A stretch of 64,000 bases of DNA from Rhizobacter sp. (GCA_019635355.1 JAHBZQ010000001.1:1860001-1924000); one strand, 5' to 3'; shown: positions 8,736 through 17,862, counted from the first letter of the stretch. Numbers and translations: made by a program. The notes: generated by a model not told the origin, from the letters alone.

Positions 8736-9799
8736 CAGGCCAGTCTATGAAGGTTTTGCGACGATTTGGTGACAGCCTCGATGCTCGTGTGACAGCTCGG
8801 CACGAGGTGGCTGACGAATTGATGACACACCGCCGTCCAGTCGAACTGCAGGGCGCGCCGGCGGGCCGCCTCGCGCGGGATCTTCAGCGCAGCCAGCGCC
8901 GCCACGCGCAGATCGTCGTGCAACACGCCGCCATCGTGTTCGTCGTGCTGGGGGGCCACCACGTCGAGCGGGCCCGGCACCGGGAAGGCGGCCACCGGCG
9001 TGCCGCAGGCCATCGCCTCCAGCATCACGAGGCCGAAGGTCTCTGAGCAGCTCGGGAACACGAAGGCATCGGCCGCGCTGTAGATCTTGACCAACTCCGG
9101 CCGCGGCACCACGCCGTGCCAGTGGACCTCGGGGTACTTGCGCTTCAGGGTCTCTTCCAGCGGGCCCACGCCGTAGACGAGCTTCGAGCCCGGCAGGTCG
9201 AGCTTGAGGAAGGCTTCGAGGTTCTTCTCGTAGCTGACCCGGCCCACGTAGAGAAACACTGGCCGCGGCAGGCCCAGGTCGGCGCCGTCGATGGGCTTGA
9301 AGAGGCTCAGGTCGACCCCGTGCGACCAGGGCTTGAGCGGCGCAAAACCATGCCCGCGCAGGATGTCGAGCATGCCGGTGGTGGGCACCATGATCCCGCT
9401 CGACGGCGCGTGGAAGCGGCGGAACCAGGCGTAGCCCCAGCGCTCCGGAATGTGCAGCGCCTTGGCGAGGATGTCGGGGAAGCGGGTGTGGAAGGCGGTC
9501 GTGAACGCCCAGCCGCGCTTCAGGCAATGCGCCCGCGCCGCCGAGCCGAGCGGCCCTTCGGTGGCGATGTGGATGGCGTCGGCCTGGGCTTCATCGAGCA
9601 TCGCCGCCACCTTGCGGCCGGGCCGCCAGGCCAGCTCGATCTCGCGGTAGCCTGGGCAGGGGAACCGCCGGAACCCCGAGGGCTCGACCAGCACCACCTC
9701 GTGCCCCATCGCCGACAAGCCCTCCTCCAGCTCCACCAGCGTGGTCACCACGCCATTGACCTGTGGCCGCCAGGCGTCGGTGACGAGGGCGATCTTCAT
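8735..9799 (-). CDS. GT4-type glycosyltransferase, Agt-like
   Basis: Start ATG 9799 gives 354 residues with the family N-terminus MKIALVTDAWRPQVNGVV, then FLYVGRVSYEKN where the nucleotide-sugar domain begins. The EX7E motif lies in SETFGLVMLEAMACGTPVAA. This is a GT-B fold retaining glycosyltransferase. It overlaps the upstream phosphoesterase gene by four bases (ATGA). That pairing is known in Sinorhizobium and marine bacteria as PlcP-Agt, where PlcP turns phospholipid into diacylglycerol and Agt glycosylates it during phosphate shortage. Assignment to that pathway rests on the pairing plus the sequence, not on tested activity. Confidence 0.82.
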   Translation of the reverse strand: MKIALVTDAWRPQVNGVVTTLVELEEGLSAMGHEVVLVEPSGFRRFPCPGYREIELAWRPGRKVAAMLDEAQADAIHIATEGPLGSAARAHCLKRGWAFTTAFHTRFPDILAKALHIPERWGYAWFRRFHAPSSGIMVPTTGMLDILRGHGFAPLKPWSHGVDLSLFKPIDGADLGLPRPVFLYVGRVSYEKNLEAFLKLDLPGSKLVYGVGPLEETLKRKYPEVHWHGVVPRPELVKIYSAADAFVFPSCSETFGLVMLEAMACGTPVAAFPVPGPLDVVAPQHDEHDGGVLHDDLRVAALAALKIPREAARRRALQFDWTAVCHQFVSHLVPSCHTSIEAVTKSSQNLHRLA

Positions 9800-10680
9800 G
9801 CCACGGCCTCGGCCACGACGACAGGCGCCAGGTGGCGCAGGCGCATCTGCTCGGCCCAATCGACGATCTCCAGCCGGCCATCGGCCTGCTCGGCCAGCGC
9901 GGTGAGGCTCTCGACCCAGTCACCGTCGTTGGCGTAGGTGATGCCGTCGATCTCGCGCAGCTCGGCGTGGTGGATGTGCCCGCACACCACGCCCTGCATG
10001 CCGCGCCGCCGCGCCTCGCGCGCCACGGCGTTCTCGAAGTCGCCGATGAAGTTGACGGCGCGCTTGACCTTGAGCTTCAGGTACTTCGACAGGCTCCAGT
10101 ACGGCAGCCCCATGCGCGCGCGCAGCGAGTTGAGATACCGATTGAGCTTGAGCGTGAACTCGTACAGCGAGTCACCCACGTGCGCGAGCCACTTGGCGCA
10201 CTGGATCACGCCATCGAAATAGTCGCCGTGCATGACCCAGAGCTTCCGGCCATCGGCCGTCTCGTGCACCCACTCCTCGGCCACGTCGATGCCGCCGAAG
10301 TTGTGGCCGACGTACTTGCGCGCGAACTCGTCGTGGTTGCCCGGGATGAAGATCACCCGCGTGCCCTTGCGCGCCTTGCGCAGCAGTTTCTGCACCACGT
10401 CGTTGTGCGCCTGCGGCCAGTACCAGCTGCGGCGGAGTTGCCAGCCGTCGACGATGTCGCCCACGAGGAAGAGCGTCTCGCACTCCACGTGCTTCAGGAA
10501 GTCGAGCAGCGCTTTGGCCTGGCAGCCAGGCGTGCCCAGGTGCAGGTCGGAGATCCACACGCTGCGGTAGTGGCGCTTGTGCTCGCGCGGGGTGTCCTCG
10601 TGTTCGCGCGAGTCGTCACCACCCGCGAGATCGGCGCCACGAGGGGCCCATGCCTGAAGGAATGCTGCGTCACGTTGCAT
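9796..10680 (-). CDS. LpxH/PlcP-like metallophosphoesterase
   Basis: This calcineurin-like phosphoesterase of 294 residues shows SDLHLGTPGCQAKALLDFL, GDIVDGWQL, PGNHDEF, MHGDYFD and GHIHHAE, all the metal-ligand motifs. Databases usually label such proteins UDP-2,3-diacylglucosamine diphosphatase. Closely similar proteins, however, are the phospholipase C PlcP used for phosphorus-sparing lipid remodelling. The neighbours (Agt-like glycosyltransferase, ppk1) favour PlcP. The first ~35 residues before the catalytic domain are poorly conserved, so the true start may be inside. It is probably the first gene of a four-gene minus-strand operon. Confidence 0.85.
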   Translation of the reverse strand: MQRDAAFLQAWAPRGADLAGGDDSREHEDTPREHKRHYRSVWISDLHLGTPGCQAKALLDFLKHVECETLFLVGDIVDGWQLRRSWYWPQAHNDVVQKLLRKARKGTRVIFIPGNHDEFARKYVGHNFGGIDVAEEWVHETADGRKLWVMHGDYFDGVIQCAKWLAHVGDSLYEFTLKLNRYLNSLRARMGLPYWSLSKYLKLKVKRAVNFIGDFENAVAREARRRGMQGVVCGHIHHAELREIDGITYANDGDWVESLTALAEQADGRLEIVDWAEQMRLRHLAPVVVAEAVA

Positions 10681-10726
10681 GGACCCACATGGTCCGCGTG
10701 ATGAATGACCGTGCCGTGGCGGGGCC

Positions 10727-10742
10727 GTGAAGAATGGGTGAC
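10727..10742 (-). promoter_or_regulatory. Candidate Pho box upstream of the PlcP-like operon
   Basis: Read on the minus strand, the bases GTCACCCATTCTTCAC hold two TCAC repeats 11 bp apart, the spacing of PhoB half-sites (consensus CTGTCAT-4-CTGTCAT). The site is about 47-62 bp before the start of the phosphoesterase gene. The match to consensus is partial, and the region also lies upstream of the divergent recJ-linked gene. Confidence 0.35.
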
Positions 10743-10765
10743 GGCGTGCGCCGGATAATCCGCGG

Positions 10766-11689
10766 ATGCATTTGTTGATCCCCTACGCCGCGCCGCATTC
10801 GGAGCGTGGCCTTGCGGCGCTGCGCAGCCTGAAGCTGCCTCACCTGAGCCGGCTGCTCGGCCGCCTGCGCCCGACCGACACCCTCGGCAGCGACGAATAC
10901 AGCCTCTCCCCACCCCACGAACTGGTCCACGCCAAGGCACTCGGTTGGACCGCCGACGACGGCTGCTTCCCCTGGGCCGCCCGCCAGGCCGCACGCGACG
11001 GCGTCGACGTGGGCACCAAGGCCTGGGGCCAGCTCACGCCGGTGCACTGGCACGTGGGCGCCGACCACGTGACCCTGCCCGACCCGGCCAACCTGCACCT
11101 GAGCGCACAGGAGTCGCACACCCTCTTCGAAGCGGTGAAGCCCTTGTTCGAAACCGAAGGCTGGGAGATGGCCTGGGGCGCCCCCATGCGCTGGTACGCG
11201 GCACACGACTCGCTCGACGCCCTGCCCAGCGCCAGCCTCGACCGCGTGGTCGGCCGCAACATCGACCTGTGGCTGCCCACGTCGCCGCAGGCCAAGCTGA
11301 TCCGCCGCCTGCAGAACGAGGTGCAGATGCTGCTCTACCAGCACCCGCTGAACGACCACCGCGTGGGCCTGGGGGCCCTGCCGGTCAACTCGTTCTGGCT
11401 CAGCGGCTGCGGCCGTGCGCAGGCCGAAGCCGCCGAGCCGCCGCAGGTGGCCGACGGCCTGCGGGGCCCGGCCCTCGGGTCCGACTGGGCAGCGTGGGCC
11501 GAGGCCTGGCGTGCACTCGACGCGGGCGCCGTGCAGCAAGCGCTGGCCGCCGCACGCGATGGCCAGCCGGTCACGCTCACGCTCTGCGGCGAGCGCCGGG
11601 CACAGCGCTTCGAGCCGCAGCCGCTGAAGCTGTGGTCGCGCCTGAAGCCGCCCTCGCCGGCCGTGGCGCCCTTCCTGGAGGCGCTGTGA
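10766..11689 (+). CDS. Conserved protein encoded just upstream of recJ
   Basis: The 307-residue soluble protein has no signal peptide or membrane segment. It begins MHLLIPYAAPHSERGLAAL. Homologues in Burkholderiales sit directly before recJ and are often labelled cofactor-independent phosphoglycerate mutase, but I see no convincing catalytic motif of that enzyme. Its stop overlaps the recJ start by one base (TGATG), so the two are translationally coupled. A role tied to RecJ or its substrates is a guess from position only. Confidence 0.8.
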   Translation: MHLLIPYAAPHSERGLAALRSLKLPHLSRLLGRLRPTDTLGSDEYSLSPPHELVHAKALGWTADDGCFPWAARQAARDGVDVGTKAWGQLTPVHWHVGADHVTLPDPANLHLSAQESHTLFEAVKPLFETEGWEMAWGAPMRWYAAHDSLDALPSASLDRVVGRNIDLWLPTSPQAKLIRRLQNEVQMLLYQHPLNDHRVGLGALPVNSFWLSGCGRAQAEAAEPPQVADGLRGPALGSDWAAWAEAWRALDAGAVQQALAAARDGQPVTLTLCGERRAQRFEPQPLKLWSRLKPPSPAVAPFLEAL

Positions 11690-13422
11690 TGTCCGTCACC
11701 CGAGAGCCCACCCTGCGGTTGCGCGAAGTGCCGCCGCGCACTGTGTGGGCGCTCGAACAGGCCGGCGTGCACCCGCTGCTCGCGCGCCTGTACGCCGCCC
11801 GCGGCGTGCGCAGCCCCGACGAGATCGACGACGCGCTGGCCGGCCTGGTGGCGCCCACCCAGCTGCTGGGCACGCAGGCCGCGGCGAGCTTCCTCGCCGA
11901 CGCCATCGCCCGCAAGCAACGCATCTGCGTCGTGGCCGACTACGACTGCGACGGCGCCACCGCCTGCGCCGTGGCCCTGCGCGGCCTGGCGCTGCTCGGC
12001 GCCGAGCCGGGCACGCTGTGCCACGTGGTGCCCGATCGGGCGGTGCACGGCTACGGCCTCACGCCGGCCATCGTCGACCTGGCCCTGCAGAAGCAACCCC
12101 AGGTGCTGCTCACGGTCGACAACGGCATCGCGAGCCTCGCCGGCGTGGCGCACGCACGCAGCGTCGGGCTCGATGTGGTGGTGACCGATCACCACCTGCC
12201 CGCGAAAGACCAGGACGGCACGGTGCAGCTGCCCGCCGCCACGGTGATCGTGAACCCCAACCAGCCCGACTGCGGCTTCCCGAGCAAGAACCTCGCGGGC
12301 GTGGGCGTGATGTTCTACGTGCTGCTGGCGCTGCGCAGCGAGCTGCGCGCACGCGGCGTGTTCAGCGCCGAAACCCAGCCGCGACTCGACGCACTGCTCG
12401 ACCTCGTGGCCTTGGGCACCGTGGCCGACGTGGTGAAGCTCGATGCGAACAACCGGCGGCTCGTCGCCCAGGGCCTGAAGCGCATCCGCGCCGGCCGCAT
12501 GCAGCCCGGCGTGGCAGCGCTCTTCAAGGCGGCGGGGCGCGACGCCTCGCGCGCCACCGGCTTCGACTTCGGCTTCGCCTTGGGCCCTCGCATCAACGCG
12601 GCGGGCCGACTGTCCGACATGTCGCTCGGCATCGAATGCCTGCTCACCGACGACCCCGCCCGCGCGACCGAACTCGCCCAACTGCTCGACACCATCAACC
12701 GCGAACGCCGCGACGTCGAAGCCGGCATGCGCGAGCAGGCCGAAGCCATGCTGGCGCGGCTGATGCCAGCGGGCGACGCACCGCCTGCACTCGCGATCTA
12801 CGACCCCGACTTCCATGAAGGCGTGGTCGGCATCGTCGCCTCGCGCCTGAAAGACCGCGTGCACCGCCCGACCTTCGTCTTCGCAATGGGGCAGGACGGC
12901 CTGCTCAAGGGCTCGGGCCGATCGATCAACGGCTTTCACCTGCGCGACGCGCTCGACCTGGTGAGCAAACGCCACCCCGGCGTGCTGAAGAAGTTCGGCG
13001 GGCATGCGATGGCCGCGGGGGCGACGCTCGCCGAAGAAGACTTCACCACCTTCGTCGACGCCTTCCAGCGCGTGGCCACCGAATGGCTCGACGCCGCCAC
13101 GCTCTCGCGCACGCTGATGACCGACGGGCCGCTGCCCGCCGAGTACTTCAACCTCGACACCGTGCGCTCGCTCGACGCGCAGGTGTGGGGCCAGGCCTTC
13201 GAGGCGCCGCTCTTCAGCGACGAGGTGGAGGTGGTCTCGCAGCGCCTGGTCGGCGAGAAGCATTTGAAACTGGCCGTGCGGCATGCGGGCGCGCTGCGCG
13301 ACGCGATCTGGTTCGGCCACAGCGAGCCGCTGCCCGACCGCGTGACGCTCGCCTACCAGCTGCGCATCGACGAATACAACGGCCAGCAGCGGCTGCAGAT
13401 GATCGTGGAAGCGGCACGCTGA
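11689..13422 (+). CDS. recJ: Single-stranded-DNA 5'-3' exonuclease RecJ
   Basis: The 577-residue protein shows the DHH-family motifs: ADYDCDGATA (motif I, with Cys where Val is usual), TVDNGI, TDHHLP, GPRINAAGRLSDM and the DHHA1 region with GSGRSINGFHLRDAL and KKFGGHAMAAGATL. The C-terminal OB-fold region follows. RecJ digests single-stranded DNA 5' to 3' in recombination and mismatch repair, using Mn or Mg. The start is ATG 11689, overlapping the stop of the gene before. All active-site residues appear present. Confidence 0.95.
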   Translation: MSVTREPTLRLREVPPRTVWALEQAGVHPLLARLYAARGVRSPDEIDDALAGLVAPTQLLGTQAAASFLADAIARKQRICVVADYDCDGATACAVALRGLALLGAEPGTLCHVVPDRAVHGYGLTPAIVDLALQKQPQVLLTVDNGIASLAGVAHARSVGLDVVVTDHHLPAKDQDGTVQLPAATVIVNPNQPDCGFPSKNLAGVGVMFYVLLALRSELRARGVFSAETQPRLDALLDLVALGTVADVVKLDANNRRLVAQGLKRIRAGRMQPGVAALFKAAGRDASRATGFDFGFALGPRINAAGRLSDMSLGIECLLTDDPARATELAQLLDTINRERRDVEAGMREQAEAMLARLMPAGDAPPALAIYDPDFHEGVVGIVASRLKDRVHRPTFVFAMGQDGLLKGSGRSINGFHLRDALDLVSKRHPGVLKKFGGHAMAAGATLAEEDFTTFVDAFQRVATEWLDAATLSRTLMTDGPLPAEYFNLDTVRSLDAQVWGQAFEAPLFSDEVEVVSQRLVGEKHLKLAVRHAGALRDAIWFGHSEPLPDRVTLAYQLRIDEYNGQQRLQMIVEAAR

Positions 13423-13546
13423 TTGCCACTGGCGGATGCCGCCGCCGATTACCACTCGCGTCACAAGGTTGCATTCGGTTGCCGGCAAGGCGGCACCCGT
13501 CGGACTAATCTGTTTGGTGCCTCGGAAAACGGTTCGGGATCCAAAC

Positions 13547-14788
13547 ATGAAACGCCCACCCTCTCAGGAAACCTCGGCGAGCGCCATCGACCTGCAACGC
13601 CGCGCCGGCCTTGCAAGGCTGACCGCCCTGTGCGCCGCAATCAGCGTGCCGCTGGTGAGCTGCGGCGGCGGTGACTCCCCGGCGCCTCCACCGCCTCCCT
13701 CGCCACCACCCGGGCCGCCCCAGACCACCCGCCTCAACACCACCGCGCGGCTGACCGCACCCTGGAGCTTCGTCTTCCTGCCCGACGGCCGGGTGCTCGT
13801 CACGCTCAAGGCCGGCCAGCTCGCCGTGCTGAGCGCCGACTTCAGGACGATTCGCACCGGCTTCTCCGGCATCCCCGCGGTCAACACCGACAGCCAGGGC
13901 GGCCTGCTCGACATCGCGCTCGACCCCGACTACACCACCACCCCGGGGTCGGACTGGGTCTACTTCTCCTACTCCGAGCCCGACGGCGCCTTCCTGGGCA
14001 CCGCGGTCAACCGCGGCCGGCTCGATCTGGTCAACAACCAGCTGCTCGACGTTTCCCGCGACCCACTGTTCCGCCAGGCGCCGAAGACCGGCATCCCGGC
14101 GCACTACGGCTCGCGCCTCGCCTTCGGTGGCGACAAGACGCTCTTCATCACGCTCGGTGAGAAGCAGTCGTCCAACCTTGCGCAAGACCTGACCACCACG
14201 CTTGGCAAGGTGGTGCGCATCAACCGCGATGGCAGCATCCCCGGCAACAACCCCAACATGGGCGCGGGCGCACGCCCCGGCATCTGGAGCTACGGCCACC
14301 GCAACCCGCAGGGCGCGGCGATCCACCCCACGACCGGCGAGCTGTGGATCAGCGAACACGGGCCTCAGGGCGGCGACGAGATCAACATTGCGCGCGCCGG
14401 CCAGAACTACGGCTGGCCCCTGCGCAGCTACGGCTGCAACTACGGCGACACCAACGCCAACTGCATGATCGGCGGCGGCACCCATGCGCCCGCCTACACC
14501 GAGCCGGTGACCTGGTGGCCCGGCCCCGGCAACACGCCGCCGTACAACTCCATCGCGCCGAGCGCCATCGCCTTCTACACGGGCCCGGGCTTCCCGGCGT
14601 GGCAGGGCAGCCTGCTGGTGGGCGCGCAGGCCGGCATGGCGCTCTGGCGGCTCACGCTCAGCGGCAACACCGTCACCGCCCGCGAGCGCATCTGGGAAGG
14701 CGAGCGCGTGCGCTGCGTGCGTCAGGGCCCCGACGGCTGGATCTACTTCATCACCGACGACGGCTGGCTGTACCGCATCAGCCGCTGA
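13547..14788 (+). CDS. PQQ-type sugar dehydrogenase, lipoprotein
   Basis: ATG 13547 gives 413 residues. A long N-region precedes a hydrophobic stretch ending LVSC, a lipobox, followed by a proline-rich spacer. The remainder is the six-bladed beta-propeller of soluble quinoprotein glucose dehydrogenases: APWSFVFLPDGRVLVT, GGLLDIALDPDY, HYGSRLAFGGD, GKVVRINRDGS, SYGHRNPQGAA and WISEHGPQGGDEIN, with the active-site histidine expected in SYGHRNPQ. Such enzymes oxidise aldoses in the periplasm using PQQ. No PQQ synthesis gene is in the window. A frame extension upstream to 13436 is probably not translated. Confidence 0.9.
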   Translation: MKRPPSQETSASAIDLQRRAGLARLTALCAAISVPLVSCGGGDSPAPPPPPSPPPGPPQTTRLNTTARLTAPWSFVFLPDGRVLVTLKAGQLAVLSADFRTIRTGFSGIPAVNTDSQGGLLDIALDPDYTTTPGSDWVYFSYSEPDGAFLGTAVNRGRLDLVNNQLLDVSRDPLFRQAPKTGIPAHYGSRLAFGGDKTLFITLGEKQSSNLAQDLTTTLGKVVRINRDGSIPGNNPNMGAGARPGIWSYGHRNPQGAAIHPTTGELWISEHGPQGGDEINIARAGQNYGWPLRSYGCNYGDTNANCMIGGGTHAPAYTEPVTWWPGPGNTPPYNSIAPSAIAFYTGPGFPAWQGSLLVGAQAGMALWRLTLSGNTVTARERIWEGERVRCVRQGPDGWIYFITDDGWLYRISR

Positions 14789-14811
14789 TCGCCCGCTGAG
14801 ACGCACTGCCA

Positions 14812-14842
14812 AGCCCCTCCCCGCACGACGCCGGGAGGGGCT
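14812..14842 (+). terminator. Hairpin after the sugar dehydrogenase gene
   Basis: A perfect 10-bp stem (AGCCCCTCCC / GGGAGGGGCT) with an 11-base loop starts 24 bp after the dehydrogenase stop and ends 15 bp before the next start. There is no T-run, so it would act weakly or as an mRNA 3' end stabiliser. Confidence 0.55.
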
Positions 14843-14857
14843 CCCTACAATTCGCAG

Positions 14858-15712
14858 GTGATCCGCAACGCCGACCTGCACTGCCATTCCATCGTGTCCG
14901 ACGGCACGCTGGAGCCCGAGGCGCTCGCCGCACGGGCCGCGGCCAACGGGGTCGACCTGTGGGCCCTGACCGACCACGATGAAATCGCCGGCCAGCAGCG
15001 CGCCCGCGCCGCCGCCCATGCCAACGGCATGGCCTACCTCACCGGCACCGAGATCTCGATCACCTTCGCCAACACCACGGTCCACATCGTCGGCCTCGGC
15101 TTCGATGCCGACGACGCGGCGCTCGCCGCAGGCCTGCGCGCCACGCGCGGTGGCCGCGAAGAGCGGGCGCGCGAGATGGCCGCGGGCCTGGCCGCGGTCG
15201 GCATTGCCAATGCCTTCGAAGGCGCGCTGAAGTACGTGGGCAACCCGGAGCTGATCTCGCGCACGCACTTCGCGCGTTTTCTCGTCGAGACCGGCGTGTG
15301 CGCCGACACCAGCGAGGTGTTCCGCCGTTTTCTGGTGGAAGACAAGCCCGGCTTCGTGCCGCACCGCTGGGCCTCGCTCGCCGACGCCGTGCGCTGGATC
15401 ACGCAGGCGGGTGGCATCGCCGTCATCGCGCACCCGGGCCGCTACAAGCTCACGCCGGTGGAAGAAGACGCGCTCTTCCATGAATTCAAGCAGCACGGCG
15501 GCCAGGCGCTCGAAGTCGTGACCGGCAGCCACACCCCGGCCGAGTACGGCATCTACGCCGACCTGGCGCTGGCGCACGGCCTGCTGGCCTCGCGCGGCTC
15601 CGATTTCCACAGCCCCGACGAAAGCCACATCGACCTCGGCACGCTGCCCGCGCTGCCGGCCCGCCTGACCCCCGTGTGGGACGCGCTCGCCTCGCGCGTG
15701 CACCGCCCGTGA
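14858..15712 (+). CDS. PHP-family phosphoesterase (TrpH/YciV-like)
   Basis: The 284-residue protein starts at GTG 14858 and has the PHP metal-binding motifs ADLHCHSIVSDG, ALTDHDEIAG, GTEISI, VIAHPGRY and SRGSDFHSPDE. This subgroup removes phosphate from 3',5'-nucleoside bisphosphates and trims RNA 5' ends in E. coli (RNase AM). It overlaps the downstream transporter gene by four bases (GTGA) and so shares its mRNA. Confidence for the family is high; the exact substrate is inferred from family knowledge. Confidence 0.9.
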   Translation: MIRNADLHCHSIVSDGTLEPEALAARAAANGVDLWALTDHDEIAGQQRARAAAHANGMAYLTGTEISITFANTTVHIVGLGFDADDAALAAGLRATRGGREERAREMAAGLAAVGIANAFEGALKYVGNPELISRTHFARFLVETGVCADTSEVFRRFLVEDKPGFVPHRWASLADAVRWITQAGGIAVIAHPGRYKLTPVEEDALFHEFKQHGGQALEVVTGSHTPAEYGIYADLALAHGLLASRGSDFHSPDESHIDLGTLPALPARLTPVWDALASRVHRP

Positions 15713-16674
15713 GCGCGGTCGCCGCGCACCTGCCCACGGCGCGGCACCGGCCGCTTGCCGGCATCGGCCTCATCCTGGTGATGGGCTTGTGGTTCGTCAC
15801 GCTCGACACCACCGCCAAGTACCTCGGGCAGGTGCTGCCGATCATCGTGGGCCTCTTCGCGCGCTATGCCGTGCAGGCGCTGCTGATGGGCGGCTGGCTG
15901 GCGCTGCGCCTGCTGCGCGGCGGCAGCAACCTCTTTCGCAGCGCGCACCCACGCTTCCAACTCTTGCGCGGCACGCTGCTGCTGGCGACGAGCGCGCTGC
16001 TCTTCATCGGCATCCGCAACATGCCGGTGGCCGAGTTCACCGCCGTGGGCATGCTCTCGCCGGTGCTGGTGACGGTGCTGGCCGCACTCTTCCTGCACGA
16101 GAAGGTGTCGCCGCTGCGCCTGGCGCTGGTGGCCGGCGGCTTTGCCGGTGCGCTGATCGTCGTGCGGCCCGGGGCCGGCATCTTCGGCTGGGTGGCGCTC
16201 ATTCCGCTCACGATGGCGCTCGTCTACGCCGGCTTCCAGCTGCTCACACGCCGGCTGTCGAACCTCGAACACCCGCTGACCACCCACTTCTACACCGGGC
16301 TCGTGGGCGCGCTCGTGGTGGGCGCGATCCTCGCCTTCGAGTCCACGGCCGCGTGGGACGCGCTGCGCAGCGCACCGCCCTCGGTGTGGGGCTTGCTGCT
16401 GCTCGTGGGCGTGGCGGGCACGGTGGGGCACCTGTGCCTCATCCTTGCGGTGGGCATGGCGCCGATGGCCACGCTCATGCCCTTCACCTTCCTGCAGCTG
16501 GGCTTCGCGAGCGTGGCGGGCTACCTCGTGTTCAACCACGTGCCCGATGGCTGGGCCTTCGTGGGCATCGCCGTCGTGGGCGTGTGCGGCGCCACCTCGG
16601 TGTGGCTCAACCTGCGCGAGAGCGCCGCCGCACAGCGCATCGCGCCGGCCGATTCGGCGCTCACGCCCGACTGA
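15709..16674 (+). CDS. EamA/DMT-family transporter
   Basis: GTG 15709 overlaps the stop of the PHP gene; the product has 321 residues and about ten hydrophobic helices in two EamA repeats. It resembles the RhaT/YdcZ-type drug/metabolite exporters, with FIGIRNMPVAEFTAVG and a matching second-half segment PMATLMPFTFLQLGFA. The substrate is unknown. Its end is followed by a short GC-rich intergenic sequence with a CCCCCCGAGGGGG core that recurs in related genomes. Confidence 0.9.
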   Translation: MSAVAAHLPTARHRPLAGIGLILVMGLWFVTLDTTAKYLGQVLPIIVGLFARYAVQALLMGGWLALRLLRGGSNLFRSAHPRFQLLRGTLLLATSALLFIGIRNMPVAEFTAVGMLSPVLVTVLAALFLHEKVSPLRLALVAGGFAGALIVVRPGAGIFGWVALIPLTMALVYAGFQLLTRRLSNLEHPLTTHFYTGLVGALVVGAILAFESTAAWDALRSAPPSVWGLLLLVGVAGTVGHLCLILAVGMAPMATLMPFTFLQLGFASVAGYLVFNHVPDGWAFVGIAVVGVCGATSVWLNLRESAAAQRIAPADSALTPD

Positions 16675-16758
16675 CATGAACACGCCCCCACGTCGCTTCG
16701 CTCCTGCCCCCCGAGGGGGCGCTCAGTGGCTTCGGGTGGCCGTGCACCACTGACCACC

Positions 16759-17388
16759 ATGCCCCGCGTCCTCGACATCCACCCCGACAACCCGCAGGCG
16801 CGCCTGTTGAAGCAGGCCGCCGACGTGCTGCATGGCGGTGGCATCGCCGCCGTGCCCACCGATTCGAGCTACGCCCTCGTGTGCCACCTCGACGACAAGT
16901 CGGCCGCCGAGAAGCTGCGTCGCATTCGCGAGGTCGACGACAAGCACCACCTCACGCTGCTGTGCCGCGACCTCTCGGAGCTCGCGAGCTACGCACGTGT
17001 CGACAACAAGCAGTACCGCCTGCTCAAGCACGCCACGCCCGGGCCCTACACCTTCCTGCTGGAAGCCACGAAGGAAGTGCCGCGCCGCGTGTCGCACCCT
17101 TCGCGCCGCACCATCGGCCTGCGTGTGCCCGAGCACACGATGCTGCAGCAGCTGCTCGACGTCTTCGGCCAGCCGCTGCTGTCGACCACACTCATCCCGC
17201 CCGGCGAGACCGAGCCGCTGAACGACCCGGAAGAAATCCGCGAGCGCTTTCGTGGCCAGGTCGAGATCGTGGTGGATGCGGGCGCCTGCCCGATGGAGCC
17301 GACCACCGTGGTCGACTTGACCGGCGACGAGCCGGTGCTGGTGCGCCTGGGGCGCGGTGACCCGGCGAAGCTGGGGCTTGCGGCGTAG
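16759..17388 (+). CDS. YciO/Sua5/YrdC family protein
   Basis: The 209-residue protein has the YrdC fold motifs GGIAAVPTDSSYALVC, KLRRIREVDDKHHLTLLC, PGPYTFLLEAT, TIGLRVPEH and the final TTVVDLTG. The KxR and SxN-like elements used by threonylcarbamoyl-AMP synthases are partly replaced, and it is most like the YciO branch, whose activity is weaker or different from TsaC. I choose ATG 16759 because the upstream in-frame stretch is a repeat-rich spacer. It ends against a convergent inverted repeat shared with ridA. Confidence 0.87.
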   Translation: MPRVLDIHPDNPQARLLKQAADVLHGGGIAAVPTDSSYALVCHLDDKSAAEKLRRIREVDDKHHLTLLCRDLSELASYARVDNKQYRLLKHATPGPYTFLLEATKEVPRRVSHPSRRTIGLRVPEHTMLQQLLDVFGQPLLSTTLIPPGETEPLNDPEEIRERFRGQVEIVVDAGACPMEPTTVVDLTGDEPVLVRLGRGDPAKLGLAA

Positions 17389-17418
17389 GCGTCCTCCCGT
17401 TCGCGGTCGGCGCCGCCC

Positions 17419-17493
17419 CCCGTTCGCCCTGAGCTTGTCGAAGGGCCGTGATGGAGCACTGCGCTGCCCTTCGACAGGCTCAGGGCGAACGGG
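17419..17493. repeat. Dispersed inverted repeat, copy A
   Basis: Left arm 17419-17445 and right arm 17467-17493 are 27 bases each and pair with one mismatch; the core is GTTCGCCCTGAGC(T/C)TGTCGAAGGG. It sits between the convergent yciO-like and ridA genes, so it can act as a bidirectional terminator. Related copies lie near 23.2 and 32.9 kb. Confidence 0.85.
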
Positions 17494-17502
17494 AGGGAGG
17501 GG

Positions 17503-17862
17503 CTAAACCTTGAGCGCCGCCGTCACCACGATCTCGATCTTCCACTCGGGCTTGGCGAGCTTCGCCTGCACGGTGGCGCGTGGCGGCGCATCGCCGGGGG
17601 CCACCCAGTCGTCCCACACCTCGTTCATGCCGGAGAAGTCGGCCATGTCGGCGAGGAAGATCTGTGCCATCAGGATGTGGGCGCTGTCGGTGCGCGCCTC
17701 GGCGAGCAGCTTGTCGACCATCGCGAGCACCTGGCGCGTCTGGCCCTTGATGTCTTGCGTGGCGTCGTCGGGCACCTGGCCTGCGAGGTAGACGGTGCCG
17801 TTGTGGATGGCCATCTCGGAGAGACGGTCGCCCACGTGAAAACGTCTGACGGCATGGGTCAT
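17503..17862 (-). CDS. RidA/YjgF-family protein
   Basis: The 119-residue product from ATG 17862 follows the Rid fold: NGTVYLAGQVPDD, QVLAMVDKLLAE and a C-terminal IEIVVTAALKV. The arginine used by true RidA deaminases to bind imine substrates is not clear at its usual place, so this may be one of the Rid1-7 subfamilies with another role. It overlaps plsY by four bases (ATGA), making a two-gene operon. Confidence 0.85.
   Translation of the reverse strand: MTHAVRRFHVGDRLSEMAIHNGTVYLAGQVPDDATQDIKGQTRQVLAMVDKLLAEARTDSAHILMAQIFLADMADFSGMNEVWDDWVAPGDAPPRATVQAKLAKPEWKIEIVVTAALKV

Noticed and set aside
16680..16758. GC-rich CCCCCCGAGGGGG sequence as a terminator
   Set aside because: It is a short, common intergenic sequence in this type of genome and forms no clear stem plus T-run here.
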